Assembly: GCA_003194525.1 (NCBI GenBank)
Contig: NBIV01000102.1
Span: forward strand, 62,001-126,000
Direction of reading: 5' to 3'
DNA length: 64,000 nt
Source: Gracilariopsis chorda
Lineage: Eukaryota > Rhodophyta > Florideophyceae > Gracilariales > Gracilariaceae
The position numbers were made by a program, and so were the translations under genes. This document shows positions 42,141 through 53,490 of this stretch, piece after piece (the first letter of the stretch is position 1; every line of letters begins with the position of its first letter). The notes below the pieces were generated by a model that was not told the DNA's origin, did not search any database, and was given only the letters and a program-made list of their open reading frames with translations.

Positions 42141-44888
42141 ATTTGTACATATGTATGTGGTGTAATTGACGCTCAGGCGCGAGGGAAGAACTCCACTCAT
42201 TTTGAAGTGGTACCGAACGATCGGATTTGACTCAGATGCATGAGTCAGAGGCCCTAGATGCGGTGTGGGGGATAGCTCGGATACCGTTGGTTACCGGAAG
42301 GGGAAGTTGTAGGTGTATGATCGTTGACCCCTTTGGGACTGATGACGTAGTGGAATACGTGCCAGGTGACCGACCAATAACGCAGATGACGTCCTGGGGC
42401 AGGAGGTCACACACACGTCTAGGGCTTGTCCAGACATGTCTGCTGAAATGGTTTAATTTTTACTTACTTCACGAGACTAGTGTCTACCAGTGATCCGATT
42501 TTAGTGAAGCCCTCACGGCCTCCCCGGGAAAGTAAAGCAAAGAAAGTTGGGCTCTACTTAGTTTAGCCCACACGCGACCACGACGCAATTTTCGGGAATA
42601 TCCATATTGCATCCGGCTTAGTTACCCGTCCTGAGTCACTGAAGAGCGATCCTGCGCCAACAGTGTAAATTATTGTTTATTTCTGTTGTCCGTTGTACAG
42701 TTTCTCCAATGCCCTGTCTTATTGGTTATTATCGTCCTAAAGCCCAGGTCTCGGCTTGCTTACCCCTTTCTTTTACTCCCTTACGTCAGGGTCAGTACCG
42801 TTTGTGTACGGCCTCTAGTGCCCCTAGTTTCCCTTTCTAGGATCTACGGTTCATGGATAAGCATACTTTCTACTGCTTTCTCCCTCCGTTCCCAAGCCCA
42901 AACGTGAATGCCCGGAGTGACCCTTGGCCAGTGCCGATCGTATCGGAACGCTCTATCACCTAGGAAGCACTTCACAGGGGAAAGGAGTCGGACACCTTTT
43001 GTAGTCCTCCCCTCTCGCGGGGTTTAGCACCACAATCTATGTAACTATCTTTACGGTGGCAGGCGACTAATTCCAAAAGCGCTGCAGAACACTTTTTGAA
43101 GAATTCCAATACTCTATTGGGCCTAGCAAAGTAACCAGAACGCATTGGAGTATTTCTCAGGAAGGATGTTAGACATGTATTCTACAACGACGAACCCTTC
43201 CAATGGAGGACCAACAGGTAAAAAATATCACACAAATATTATCATTGGATTTGAACGGTCCTACAATTACGCTCCGACTAGAATTCCGCACTATCATTTG
43301 CAACTGAAGATGGATGTTGCTGTCATAGTTACTTGAAATGTACTACATCCGCAATATCTGAATAGAAAGATGTTTCTCTTTACCAGCATTTCTTGCAGAG
43401 TGATTCGACCTTTTAGCACTGAGAAACATGTAAAACTTTAGGAAGGATTTTTAATGCACTGTATTGAATTTGTCTTTGCAATTGCAGTTGTGAAAATCCA
43501 ACGTCGACAGTTTCCAATCAAATTGGCATTTGCAGCTACTTTGCATTAAAAGAAAGTACAAACGTTGAAGAAAATGATAATTGACTTTTGAACACTTATT
43601 TTTTGGCCGGGTCAGGTCTATGTTGGACTTTTTCGTGTGAGAACATCTGACGATGTGTTAATGCTTTATAATAAAGACGAGATGGTCCAAGATGCGCAAA
43701 CTTTCCATCCAATGCTGGTAAGCATCAAAAATCATGTTCTACAAGAAGCCATAGACTTTGTAGAGAGGCATCATTAATTTGACATATTTTAGTTTATGCG
43801 TAAACCAAAATTTGTGCGGATATCTTATTCAAACTTTCAGCCACGGCGCAAAGCGCCGCCTGCGGCCGAAGGCTGCTTTTCCTTGTACTTAATTAACAAC
43901 TGTACCTGCTCGGTCGCAACAACCGATAGTGTATGGGCTGCTATTTTTACACCAGCCTACTACAGCTATCTCGGTTCTTTATAGAAACACTGGCGTGACT
44001 TGAATGCTGTAGTACTAAAGAGCTCACACATAGGGATCAAAAGCACCACTGCGACCATCTTTATTGCTTTGCCTTGTCGCTCATTCCTTTCTTTCTTTTG
44101 TCCTTTGTGCCTCCGCACCTTTCCTACTTTCCTTTCTCTCGTCAGCAGGCCGGAACGCTGCAAATCAGCACATTGAATCAGTATCATAGTATAAGCTTCT
44201 TGAAACGGCCAGATATTCTAGGAACTATTTTTGCAGTGAGCAGGCGCACGAGAAGCCAAAGCCAGCACGGCATGTAATATCTTGTATTATGGGATTGACT
44301 GCCTAGATGTCAAAAGAGCATGAGAGTTTGAGTAAAGTACATCGGTAACAAGCGTATAAGTCAGTCCAAGCATTGGTTACGTAGATTCAAGTACTTTGCT
44401 CTTAGTAGTAGACACATACCCATTGCTGAAGAAGGTGCGAAACTCAGAGAAGTTTTAAGTTTAGCACTTGTGGCATGTTGTCGTACTTCATGTAAACGAT
44501 TTAATGAAAGCCATCATTAATCGCTGATATTCTACAGTAAAACCAAGCTTGGCACAGCATCAACCACAATTTACTGTTGTAAGTAAAGGGGCAACACACA
44601 TCTTTACTACCGAAGGTACTAGTACAGACTACAAATTCTGATGTAGTACTTCAACTCGAAAAACCTAACGAGCACTATTCATCAATTCCCATCCTTGAGC
44701 AGTACAACCTTGTGCACAAGGATAACACACCCTTTCTTTTGTAACGTACGAACCTGAACAAATTTAATGCATCTCAAAAGCTTATGCAAAACAATTGTCA
44801 TCATCCACGCATCCATGAAGAGTGTGACTGCCGTAGCTCAGCCGAATTAGGGCTGCGAATTTGGGACGTGTTCCTTTCTTTTTTCTTT

Positions 44889-44941
44889 TTGCCTTGATGG
44901 CAAGGGGCTGTGCCCCAGACACAAACCATGCCATCAAGGCA
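44889..44941. repeat. Hairpin element related to the one at 39.6 kb
   Basis: TTGCCTTGATGGCA and TGCCATCAAGGCA form a 12-13 bp stem enclosing GGGGCTGTGCCCC, which is itself a small hairpin. The order (stem, inner GGG...CCC hairpin, ATGC, stem) matches the element at 39609-39664. Confidence 0.7.
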
Positions 44942-44995
44942 GGAAAGGGACCGGAGTGCATGAGGTATGCGCATCGCTCACCTCCTCGCCGATCG

Positions 44996-45090
44996 CTGCC
45001 ACCGCCGCTTGTACCCCAGGCGCCGCGCACGCCACCACCGCTTGCACCCCAGGCGCCGCTCGCCGCCACCGTAGCTTGCACCCCAAGGCC
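44996..45090 (+). repeat. Tandem repeat, about 30-36 bp units
   Basis: Three imperfect copies built on GCTTGCACCCCAGGCGCCGC with CCACC spacers. In one plus frame it encodes Pro/Ala repeats, but there is no reason to call a gene. Confidence 0.7.
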
Positions 45091-45380
45091 TCTCACCGCC
45101 CGCTTGTCTGTGCGTCGTCGGTGCATAGCACCACCGTGACTCGCCGCCGCACAAGCACCCACGGCCATTGCTACTGAAGCTACCGGCCGCTCCCGTCAAT
45201 CCTGCTACCGCCACTGATCACTGCTTGCCGCCGCCAATATCGCCGATCTCCCAGCTTCGATCCTGTGCTGCTCAATGGCTCTGTATCCATTTTCCTGGCG
45301 CACCTGCAAACGTCACGTCGCCCACGGTGTCGTCCACTCAAAGACACAAAAAGAAATACCGTACGAGCTATAATAACTTT

Positions 45381-46068
45381 TGCCAAGCTGGTCTGTCATG
45401 GCAAGGATGTGTCTCCTGACAGGTTGATATGAGTTATTACCTATACGTAATATGCATAACTAGAGATTATGTGCATAGCCTAATTGCCTATAAAATCCCG
45501 AGTTTGGCAACCTCCAAGCCAACTCGGGCCAGAACACTTCTCCTCTCTTCCGCAACTCCCACTTTCTCTTAAAGCATTCTGCTCCTCCCTGCCATCAACC
45601 ACACTTTTCCCCACCTAATTTTTTACTTGGTGCGGCTTGGTTTCTCGCATCTTCACACGTGCTTGTAGTAACACTGCCCTTGTTTAGGCTCATCATCTGT
45701 GGCATGGTGCACTTCGGTCGCATAATAGACCTAAATTCTTGATCGTGCGTGTTGGCCGTGGTGCTATATTAGGATTCGTCATCAGGACTACGCTAGATCT
45801 AAGGTTCTGATCGCGTAGGTTATTTGCTGGTGCAGTCTCTTCGATACATTGTCCCAAGCTTGTTCGCTTGTTATACAATCACTACCTGGTTCCTTTGCTA
45901 CGTAATACATTGGTTATTTGACGGAGTTTGTTTCTGTTTACTACATTGGCATTGCACGCCTGTGCTGGTACTCTCGAGCTACGATTCCATTTCTGACCTG
46001 CGCTCTAGTGAAAAAAGGTACAAAAAGGACTGTCATCGTCCGGTGTCGTGACAACGTGCAACATGACA
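45381..46068 (+). repeat. LTR-like repeat, second copy
   Basis: 688 bp, direct repeat of 41017-41708, with TATAAAA at 45489-45495. The two copies differ at many positions, so they are old or independent insertions. Together they could be the LTRs of one 5-kb element (41017-46068), but flanking bases (GCCAT and CTAAC) do not match. Confidence 0.65.
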
Positions 46069-49000
46069 CTAACAAAGAGGTAAAGCTAATGGTAAAGAGA
46101 ATGGTAATTGGAGGCACGAGAATGTAATTCCTGGGGACTGATCTGGAGGTTGACGTCGAAATGTCTGTCTGTCCTTGCGGGCGACTGTCTCTGACACGCA
46201 CGTATAGATCTGCCCGAGACGCAGTTGGCTGATCCTAGAGCGCTACTTTCATAGCATTCGCTATCGCAAAGAAATTGTGCTGTTGCAGCACAAAGCGTCG
46301 TCGTCAATCACTGTTGTCGCCGCCCTCCATACGCGCTCGCAAGCCATCTGCGTTGCCCCACCCTACCCACCCTTAAACCTCAAAGTCGTGAGCACAGTTC
46401 AGAGACCTCGAAGTCTTGAGGACAACTCGCGATAAGGCCGTTCAGTCAACGGCAAGAGTAAGAAGTCTCTGCTCATATTTTTGTAAAGCAAAAGACTCCA
46501 TTTAGGAGTATTCTGGCAACCGTGAGTGGAAAGGCAAAAAGTGAATTCTAACTTCAAATAACAATTTCACAAAGCATCTCCACTAAAGATCCATTTCGAT
46601 CCAACGATGTAGAGGGATTCTACCTACTAGTAGCTAGAGACAGTTGCAAGCTCATCTGCTTTAGCAATTTGGATTACTGCACCGTGATCTGGCCTCATCA
46701 CTCCTTGCTGTGCTCGAAGTGTCATCAGGCTTTTTTCCCCCAGGGGGTTGACTAGGTATTCGTAAGATTGGAGTGACTGCGAGACGTGGTCTAAGAATTG
46801 GTATTACTTTGAGTACATACAGGCCTGAAGAGTCAGTAAGATATACAGCCCTGAAAAACCTGACGAAGGCAAGGCGACACACTTTAAGTCTACGTAACAC
46901 GTAGCACCTAGCTAGACTAGACTGGTACACATTATTGCCCTGCCCAAAACAAAACCTGACTATCGGAATAACATCTGTTCCATACGTAAAGAAGCGGACA
47001 GCGTAGTGCATGAGAGCTTTTACGAATTGTCTCACATTCTGTGTACCAAAGGCTTCGACTTCTTCTAGGCTTTGACAGAACGGTGTCCGTTTTCGTCCCC
47101 ACGGTAGTGGTGTCTAAGGATAAACGGAAGGCTTGGAAGGGTGCCCTTTGTGCAGCATATCTTCGTAAAGAAACAAGAATTTTGTATTGTGGACACCATT
47201 TGTTTAGCTGGCCAGTGCCTCACAGTGACGCCGGCCATCATCAGGCTCTCGTTTGCTGGCATGACATAACTGGTTAGCCTTCGCTGTAGCTGGTTCAGAC
47301 AGGGATGGATCCTGGAAGGATATGCATGCAGTACTGGACGGTTTATACACAACTGTAATGCATTGTCGTGTACATAAAGCGAGGTCTCATTCAGAACCCA
47401 TCGCATGAAGTTGACATGAAAAGCGATTAGCAATCTACAATGGGTGGGAGCTAATCACGAATTAGTTTCCCAAACACGTACTGTTTTTTAAGGAAGCGCA
47501 TCTGCACAGGAAGCACACGATTTCGATGCCAGAATATCTACAGGCAGGAATAATGCTTCAACGCATGACCTTTTTTGCCACTCGTAGACCCTGATCTCCC
47601 AGCACAATTCTAATCCAAGAGGTAAGGATAAGACTTAACATTGGGCCTCTCATTTTCGGATAAGCTAATGTTTCCATAACTTCTTGTCCACCATGCCCAG
47701 TAGATGACTGATATACAGGTTCACTATGAAGGGTTAGAGGCTAGAACTTAGTGCAACGGAGTGTCACGAAACTGTCATCTCACCACTGATTCCTTATTTG
47801 TGACGCTTATGAAACCGCTCAATAAAATGGTCTAAATCATCCCTGATGAGCATCTGTATGCTGAAGTAGGATACACAGGATGTGCGTGCTCAGCGTGTCG
47901 CCATCATTTCAATTACCACTCAATACCTTACTAGTTTATTCAGATTTTGACCAGCACACTGCAGCAACTCATGACGCTGCCGAGAGTTTAGGCTCAGTAC
48001 TCTCACCAAGGAAAGTAACCATTGAGAATTTGTACACTGCGAACAACAGTACTTTCCTAATCGTCTGTTGAACGTGGCAAAGCACATCTTTTTTCTCAGA
48101 CGACTTCTTGAAACCAAAAAGCCTGACCACGGCGTAAGCCAACCTTTTTCTCTGCCACAGACCATCAAATTAACAAAGGTGCTGATTCTCGATTGACAAT
48201 GACGGGTCAGAATAATGTATGGCTGTGAACATAACTTCGGATAATCTGTCTGACCTACAGCGTGGGCTCACCCAAAAAAGTAAAATCCTACAGTCCTATC
48301 CTCAAAGGTACAGCAAACTTTAGTTTCTGGTTTCCATTGAAGAATAGAGGCAGCGACAATAGCGACGCGACAATAAGTGTAATCATATTCGTGTATTAAA
48401 GGCTCATAAAACCTACATCCATCTCTTCTCAGAAAACCCTACATTTTGTCCATTCGTGAGGTGAGCGTTTGAAACAATCAGTGCACCGCAGTCATAAGAT
48501 ACACCACTTTTTCTAGAAGCCATATCTCTTCATTTCAGGTAGACGACGGGTAAGGACTATTGAAAAATATACCAGGGATAAGGGATATAGAAGAGCTGTC
48601 TTATGACTTGCCGACACTTCCGTATTTTACAGTATCTTACACTGTACTCCGAGAGTCTTCACCCTGCGTCAAATCAAGCCCGGGGCTCTTTAAGGTTCGG
48701 TGCCGCAGACTGCAGCATTCTTGATGCAGAATTGCCGTTTTGTTAATGAAGATGAAGGTTGCGATTAGTATGCGGTGTCAACGGTGGTGTTGCCCCCTGT
48801 TCTTGTGACTTGACATGGACAGTACCGCAGAGTGAAGGTCCCCAGCTCTTGTGGAAAAGTGCCCAAGACGGAATACAGTTCAAGGAGCGCTGAGTCAAGC
48901 CATGTGGCATCATGGAGAGAGGAGCAGTTTGTTGCGCTTTGAAGCGCGGAAGGAAAAAGCAGGGATATCCTGTAACCCTAACATGCACTGCGCTGCGAAA

Positions 49001-50540
49001 ATCGCGAAAAATAGTAACTCCACAAACGCTCAGTCTTGCTGCAGAACATGATCTAAGATCTGTGATGCAGGATTCCAAAGGCCAGGTTCGATATGAAAGC
49101 GTGCGAGGGTGGGAAAGATCCTGGGCCACTTTTTGAGCATGCGCTTTCCGAGACAGAGTTTGATTGTTTCTTGGCCCTGTGGCTTTGAACAATTGTTGGG
49201 CATGGTTTTGGCGCGGCTGTCACACGAGGATTAAGACATCTCAGCCATTGGCAGGGAATATGGTCTTGCTTCCGTGCGCAAATGCTCCAAGCTAGGCAGT
49301 CTGCTTCCGCAGTCGCCATTTGCAAGCGCCCATTCGGCAAATAATATACGATAGATTCAGTGCTAGTAGCTGCCACTGTAAAAAGCTAATGCTTTGGCTG
49401 TTAGCAGTGCTATGCTTCTCACGCTGTCTGTATAATATACTGCGGCTCAATTAAGTGCGCAAGGGGCATCTCCAAGAGTAGAAGGAATGAGGCTTGACCA
49501 AGGTTTCAAGATTGTACACCCATCTGCTGAGGAAAATAAAAGAGTTGCTACATATACCATTTAGAACAGAAAGTAACTGAACTGCTAAATATTGAACGCC
49601 TCTTCGACTCGGTACCGGGTGGTGAGATAGGACGTGCTCAGAAAAGATGCTTGAAACGTTGCGATATGCTTTAATCGCGTGCGCTCCGTAACTCCAGAGT
49701 TTCGCCAGATTTTGGAAGAGTTGTTTGGGTGCAGCTGTATGCCACGCTGTCGTTTGTATGCGCGACCAAAGAAGCACAAGTTCAATTCGTAGCGAGGGTG
49801 GCTCAGCCTCAATGAGGGCGTTTCTACGTACACATCGGCATAGCAGTGCATCAATGGAGCTCCAAAGCAGCGCAAGTCTGACCTGCCCGGACCTTCCTCA
49901 GCCTCCACCCTTAAAGATTCTGTCCGCAAGGGGTATCCCTATATCCCTATACCGTTGTAGCGCACATAGCGCAAGTGAATCTTGAAGCTTCCAATTTTAT
50001 GGATATTTTTTTTTCTTAACTCATTGCTCAAGCGTTCCTGCCGTACGGAACAATTGGTTGCTCGCCCGCGGCCCGGGACCAATTCTACCCCCTTCTCGTG
50101 CCCCGTATACCGCACTCGTCGTCAGTATAACTCATACTTAGCACTGGCCTTGTACCGCACCCTTCTTTCGTAACGTGACTTTTTTCCCGGCGAGGTTGTG
50201 GGAGCTCACTACAAGTATCGCTGGACAAGCTCGCATCAGTGTCTGGCCGGACACTTTTGTAGCCCAGTCGTCTTACAGAGGTAGAGGTGGCATGGACACT
50301 GTTCCACCCGCAGCGCTTTATTCGTGCACCTTTATAGTCTACTTTGGCGACAACCGCGAACGAGCTGTACCATCGGTACTTGTTTAAAGCATATTGCGGC
50401 CAATTGCAGCTCGCGGGCCAGCGCAGATTATTTTTTGTACAAGCACGCGATGCCAAGTTGAAACCTGTTGAGCTTTCATTATTAAGATACAGTACAGTAT
50501 ACAGTGGTACGGTGAGCGATGTAGCCGCAGCCAAGTCCGT

Positions 50541-50597
50541 CTTGAAAGCTCCTGCGAGGTGTAAAGTTACACTGTACACCTCGCAGGAGCTTTCAAG
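50541..50597. ncRNA. Perfect 23-bp hairpin, possible small-RNA precursor
   Basis: CTTGAAAGCTCCTGCGAGGT then GTA (50541-50563) is exactly complementary to 50575-50597, with an 11-nt loop that can itself pair (GTGTAA/TTACAC). A stem this long and perfect suggests a young inverted duplication, a foldback end or a hairpin RNA. Transcription is unknown. Confidence 0.45.
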
Positions 50598-50599
50598 AC

Positions 50600-50670
50600 T
50601 GTACAGTGTACACCTGGTGGGGGGGGAGGGGTGGGGGGGGGGTGTACACTGTACATCCCCCCCTCCCCTC
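50600..50670. repeat. Second hairpin with G-run loop
   Basis: TGTACAGTGTACACC (50600-50614) pairs exactly with 50641-50655. The 26-nt loop is almost all G (four runs), able to form a G-quadruplex, and a matching C-rich block follows at about 50656-50680. It adjoins the 23-bp hairpin. Confidence 0.7.
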
Positions 50671-51084
50671 CCCACCCCCGACCTGGCCCCCCGCGCGAGT
50701 CATCTCGAGTCTTTGAACTGACAAACAGCGTTATTTTTGTACGTGTACTCTCGACCTGGCGTTTCGCCGTATGGAATCACATCCACTGTGGATAGGATTC
50801 TGCGAAGAAAACTTGGCGCTTTCAACGCCAAGCCCCCTTCTAGTCTCGGCAGAGTTCTTTCTTTGACGGGTAAGATACCACGCTAAATGAATCGCCGCAT
50901 CCACTCGTCTTCTTCTCTGACAGGAAACAGGAAGGGCGATTCTTTATTTTCGCCCCTTACTGTTTATTTGCAAGCTTCGTTAACACTATACAGCAGTTAA
51001 AAGTGAGCCACGTTAGTCTTGTCAGCTATCCCTTACTCACACCTATATTAGCGCATGTCGGAGAATCGCGCTTCAAAATAACAA

Positions 51085-51588
51085 TCACGATTGTGACACG
51101 CATCGATCGATAAGCTGTTCCACCAAGTCATCATCCATGTCCTCTCCACTTTCTACATCATTTCCACCAGGAGCACCACCGTCGTCATCGTCATCACCAA
51201 AACGCTCCTCGTCAGCAACCTGCTCCGTCATGATCTCAAAGTCAAATCGATCATGTAGAAATCGTTCTATACGCGCCACGCGACTTTCCAAGCGATGGAC
51301 TCGTTCAAGAACGGTGTCAATGCGATTGGGCAGGCTGTTCAGAAGAACGGATCGTCTCCGCCGACTTCTTTGTGCTGACTTGCGGTTTTGAAGTTTTCGA
51401 ATGGCGGGTTTGAGCTCTTCCGGAGCGCCTCTGGTAGTTGTGGGTAGCGGAGCCGATATGGAAGTCTGCACAATCGAGAGGCCGCTTGAAGAGGGTGTGG
51501 CCGCAGACGGGATGTCGGAGCCGTGCAGCTGTTGAGAGGAATCGCTGTCACCATCGTCGGTCGGCGCCGGGTTCGGAGGCGGTTGCAT
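51085..51588 (-). CDS. bZIP transcription factor
   Basis: DNA-binding regulator of the bZIP class. The basic region is LQNRKSAQRSRRRR, which has the invariant N-x2-SA-x2-SR pattern. A following heptad-like segment (IDTVLERVHRLESRVARIERFL) should dimerise. The N-terminus is Pro/Ser/Thr-rich and the C-terminus very acidic (DDDDDGG..., possible activation region). I chose the ATG at 51588 (MQPPPNPAPTDDGDS); the frame stays open to an ATG at 51792 whose extra 68 residues look less natural. The next gene upstream is a related bZIP on the same strand, with the shared pattern GAP-x2-L-x2-AIR-x2-QN, so the pair probably arose by tandem duplication. Confidence 0.82.
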   Translation of the reverse strand: MQPPPNPAPTDDGDSDSSQQLHGSDIPSAATPSSSGLSIVQTSISAPLPTTTRGAPEELKPAIRKLQNRKSAQRSRRRRSVLLNSLPNRIDTVLERVHRLESRVARIERFLHDRFDFEIMTEQVADEERFGDDDDDGGAPGGNDVESGEDMDDDLVEQLIDRCVSQS

Positions 51589-52179
51589 GGGCGATGATGG
51601 TGGATGCGATCGGAATGGGATGGGCCATTGTTGCGGGCACGCTAAGTAGTAGCGGGACGATGAGTGCGGTATGGACGAGACAGAGCGTCTGTAACCGAGA
51701 TGCTTGACGAAGAAAACGGGGAAGGGTGAATTGCCAATCCAGAGTAGAAACGATACACCGGAGCTCCATTGTACAAGGGTATCACATATCATAGTATTGA
51801 TTCGGGCTGCGTGTGTAGCATAGATTTGTAGTGTTTGGAGGTTTTTCGAGCTGAGAACTGACGCCTTCCCTTCGAAAGTGCGTCAGCTCCACGTGTGTAA
51901 CCGTTAAACGGCTCAAGTGCATTGCGCCAAAATACGATGGGTCGACTCAAAATTGAGGTGAGCCGCATAGATAGAGCGAGAACCGTGCGTCATTGCTGTA
52001 GTAGATATGGGGACGTATCAATTGCGTGCCCAGCACAAGCACTGAACACGGAGCAAAACGGCGAGAAACCGGTGCGACGTAGCACAATCAAGAAATAAAA
52101 GAACACATGCATGTTGTTTATGTGGATGTGTATTTGTATTGAGTGTTGTATGCCTAGGCGAGGTACAAAAGACTGGGTA

Positions 52180-53008
52180 TTAGAGCGATTGGTAACGAAC
52201 CGAAGATGCAAGAGCATCGAATACATCATCCATACCGAACGACAGAGACATTGATGAGGGTAGTTGCGGGTGCAAGGGCATATCGGAGGCGACGCTTTGC
52301 GATGGGGACGACGACGAGAGGGCGTGAGACGATGAATCCGACTTGTGCAGATGACAGTCGGGCGGGGCAGATTGCGGGTGGTTAGGGAGCAGCTGGAGCA
52401 GCTGCGGTTGAAGAGATTGCTGTTGCAGTAGTTGTTGTTGTTGATGTACAGGCAGTGTGTCGTGGATACGAAGAGGTTGGTCCAAAGGCGGGGTGGGCAG
52501 TTGAGGAGGCGGGTCTTGAACAGCGTCGCCTTGTGTCTGCTGTCGCGTACGCAAGATGTTGTGTAGCGAATAGACTCGACTCTCGAGGGTGCGAATTCGT
52601 TGGCACTGCTCATCAAATCGTTCCTGAAACATGACGGCGGCCTGCTTTCGTCGTTGTCGCGAGCGCTTTGCAGACTAGATAGTTTACGACACAACACAGA
52701 CGGACGTCGGTGAGCTACACTCGCAAGGGGGCAGAGAACGGGGAGCACGGGTGGGAAGGGGGAGGGGGGGGGTGTGGGAAAACGTACCTCTGAGTTCTGC
52801 CGCCTGCGAATCGCGCGACGTAGATGAGAGGGAGCGCCCTTGACGGAGCTGGGGATGGGGGCTGTGGATGGTGTGGAAGGGGGAGGGAGACACTCATGGA
52901 GGCATCGCACAGGGTGGGCAAGGAACTTTGAGCGGAACTGTGCGCGGAACTGTGCGCGGAGCGGTCCGAACACGAGGTGCTGTGACTGCCGGTTGCTCGC
53001 GACTCCAT
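52180..53008 (-). CDS. bZIP transcription factor, three exons
   Basis: Exon 1 is 52911-53008 (MESRATGSHSTSCSDRSAHS), exon 2 52788-52848 (SVKGAPSHLRRAIRRRQNSE), exon 3 52180-52674 (SAKRSRQRRKQAAV...). Introns 52849-52910 (62 nt) and 52675-52787 (113 nt, GTACGT...CTAG) are inferred. The second is convincing because it rebuilds the basic region as NSESAKRSR, the exact N-x2-SA-x2-SR pattern, in phase 0. The first is chosen because the exon 2 frame has no ATG. The leucine-zipper-like helix is FDEQCQRIRTLESRVYSLHN. A Gln/Pro/Leu-rich C-terminus follows. 217 aa. Paralogous to the bZIP gene just downstream. Confidence 0.78.
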
Positions 53009-53490
53009 GCACGCGGGATCAGCGAGGGGGGGGGAGGGGTGTGCGAGGTGGGAGGAGAGCGAAGAGGCAGTTTGGAAGTGGGAGGACGTGGGAAGAGGAC
53101 AAGGAAGAGAAGGGCAAGGAGAAGGGCGAGGAGAAGAGCAAGTTATAACCGTTAGCGAATGAGGGAGCTCGCGACGGTGGGGGAAGGGGGGCGCGCCGGC
53201 ACGCTGGAGCCGCTGGCGCGCAGATACTATCGCGCGGGCGGCAGTTTCTTGGAGACGTGAGGGCTATGCGCGTCAACGCGCCGCAGCGCGACGCCACGCG
53301 CGCTGCGGCGCAGAGGCGCCCGCGGCGCGCACGCGCGCGCTCGTCTCTCACGCCAGCGCCATGCATGCCGCCGCACTCCGCACGTGGACACGTGCCACGG
53401 CGCCATTGGGGTCGCCTCGCGCCCGTGCCGCGGCCGTCTTTTGTTCCAGCGCCAAATCGCGTGGCGCCTTGTTGGCACGTCGAGCTCCCC
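53009..53490. other. GC-rich spacer upstream of the second bZIP gene
   Basis: 482 bp, very GC-rich with GCGCGC runs at 53200-53350. It should contain the bZIP promoter and the 3' region of CLPTM1. No gene supported. Confidence 0.45.

Larger units (their letters stand above)
42141..45380. other. AT-rich degenerate interior between the LTR-like repeats
   Basis: 3.2 kb with no supported gene. The part to about 43,060 has frequent small palindromes (GACTCA/TGAGTC, CAGACATGTCTG). The middle is AT-rich. Near the right end a hairpin (44889-44941) and a GC-rich tandem repeat (44996-45090) stand out. Confidence 0.45.
46069..51084. other. Gene-free right part of the transposon island
   Basis: 5 kb in which I cannot support any gene; the frames present are short, lack domain patterns and overlap each other. 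The only strong structure is the hairpin cluster at 50541-50700. The bZIP genes begin after it. Confidence 0.45.

Noticed and set aside
41017..46068. A complete LTR retrotransposon with a 5-bp target duplication
   Set aside because: Outer flanks (GCCAT and CTAAC) do not match and no pol is readable, so I list the repeats separately rather than as one proven element.
51589..51792. N-terminal extension of the first bZIP protein from the ATG at 51792
   Set aside because: The extra 68 residues are hydrophobic and low in the Ser/Pro composition of the rest; the internal ATG at 51588 is more plausible, although not proven.
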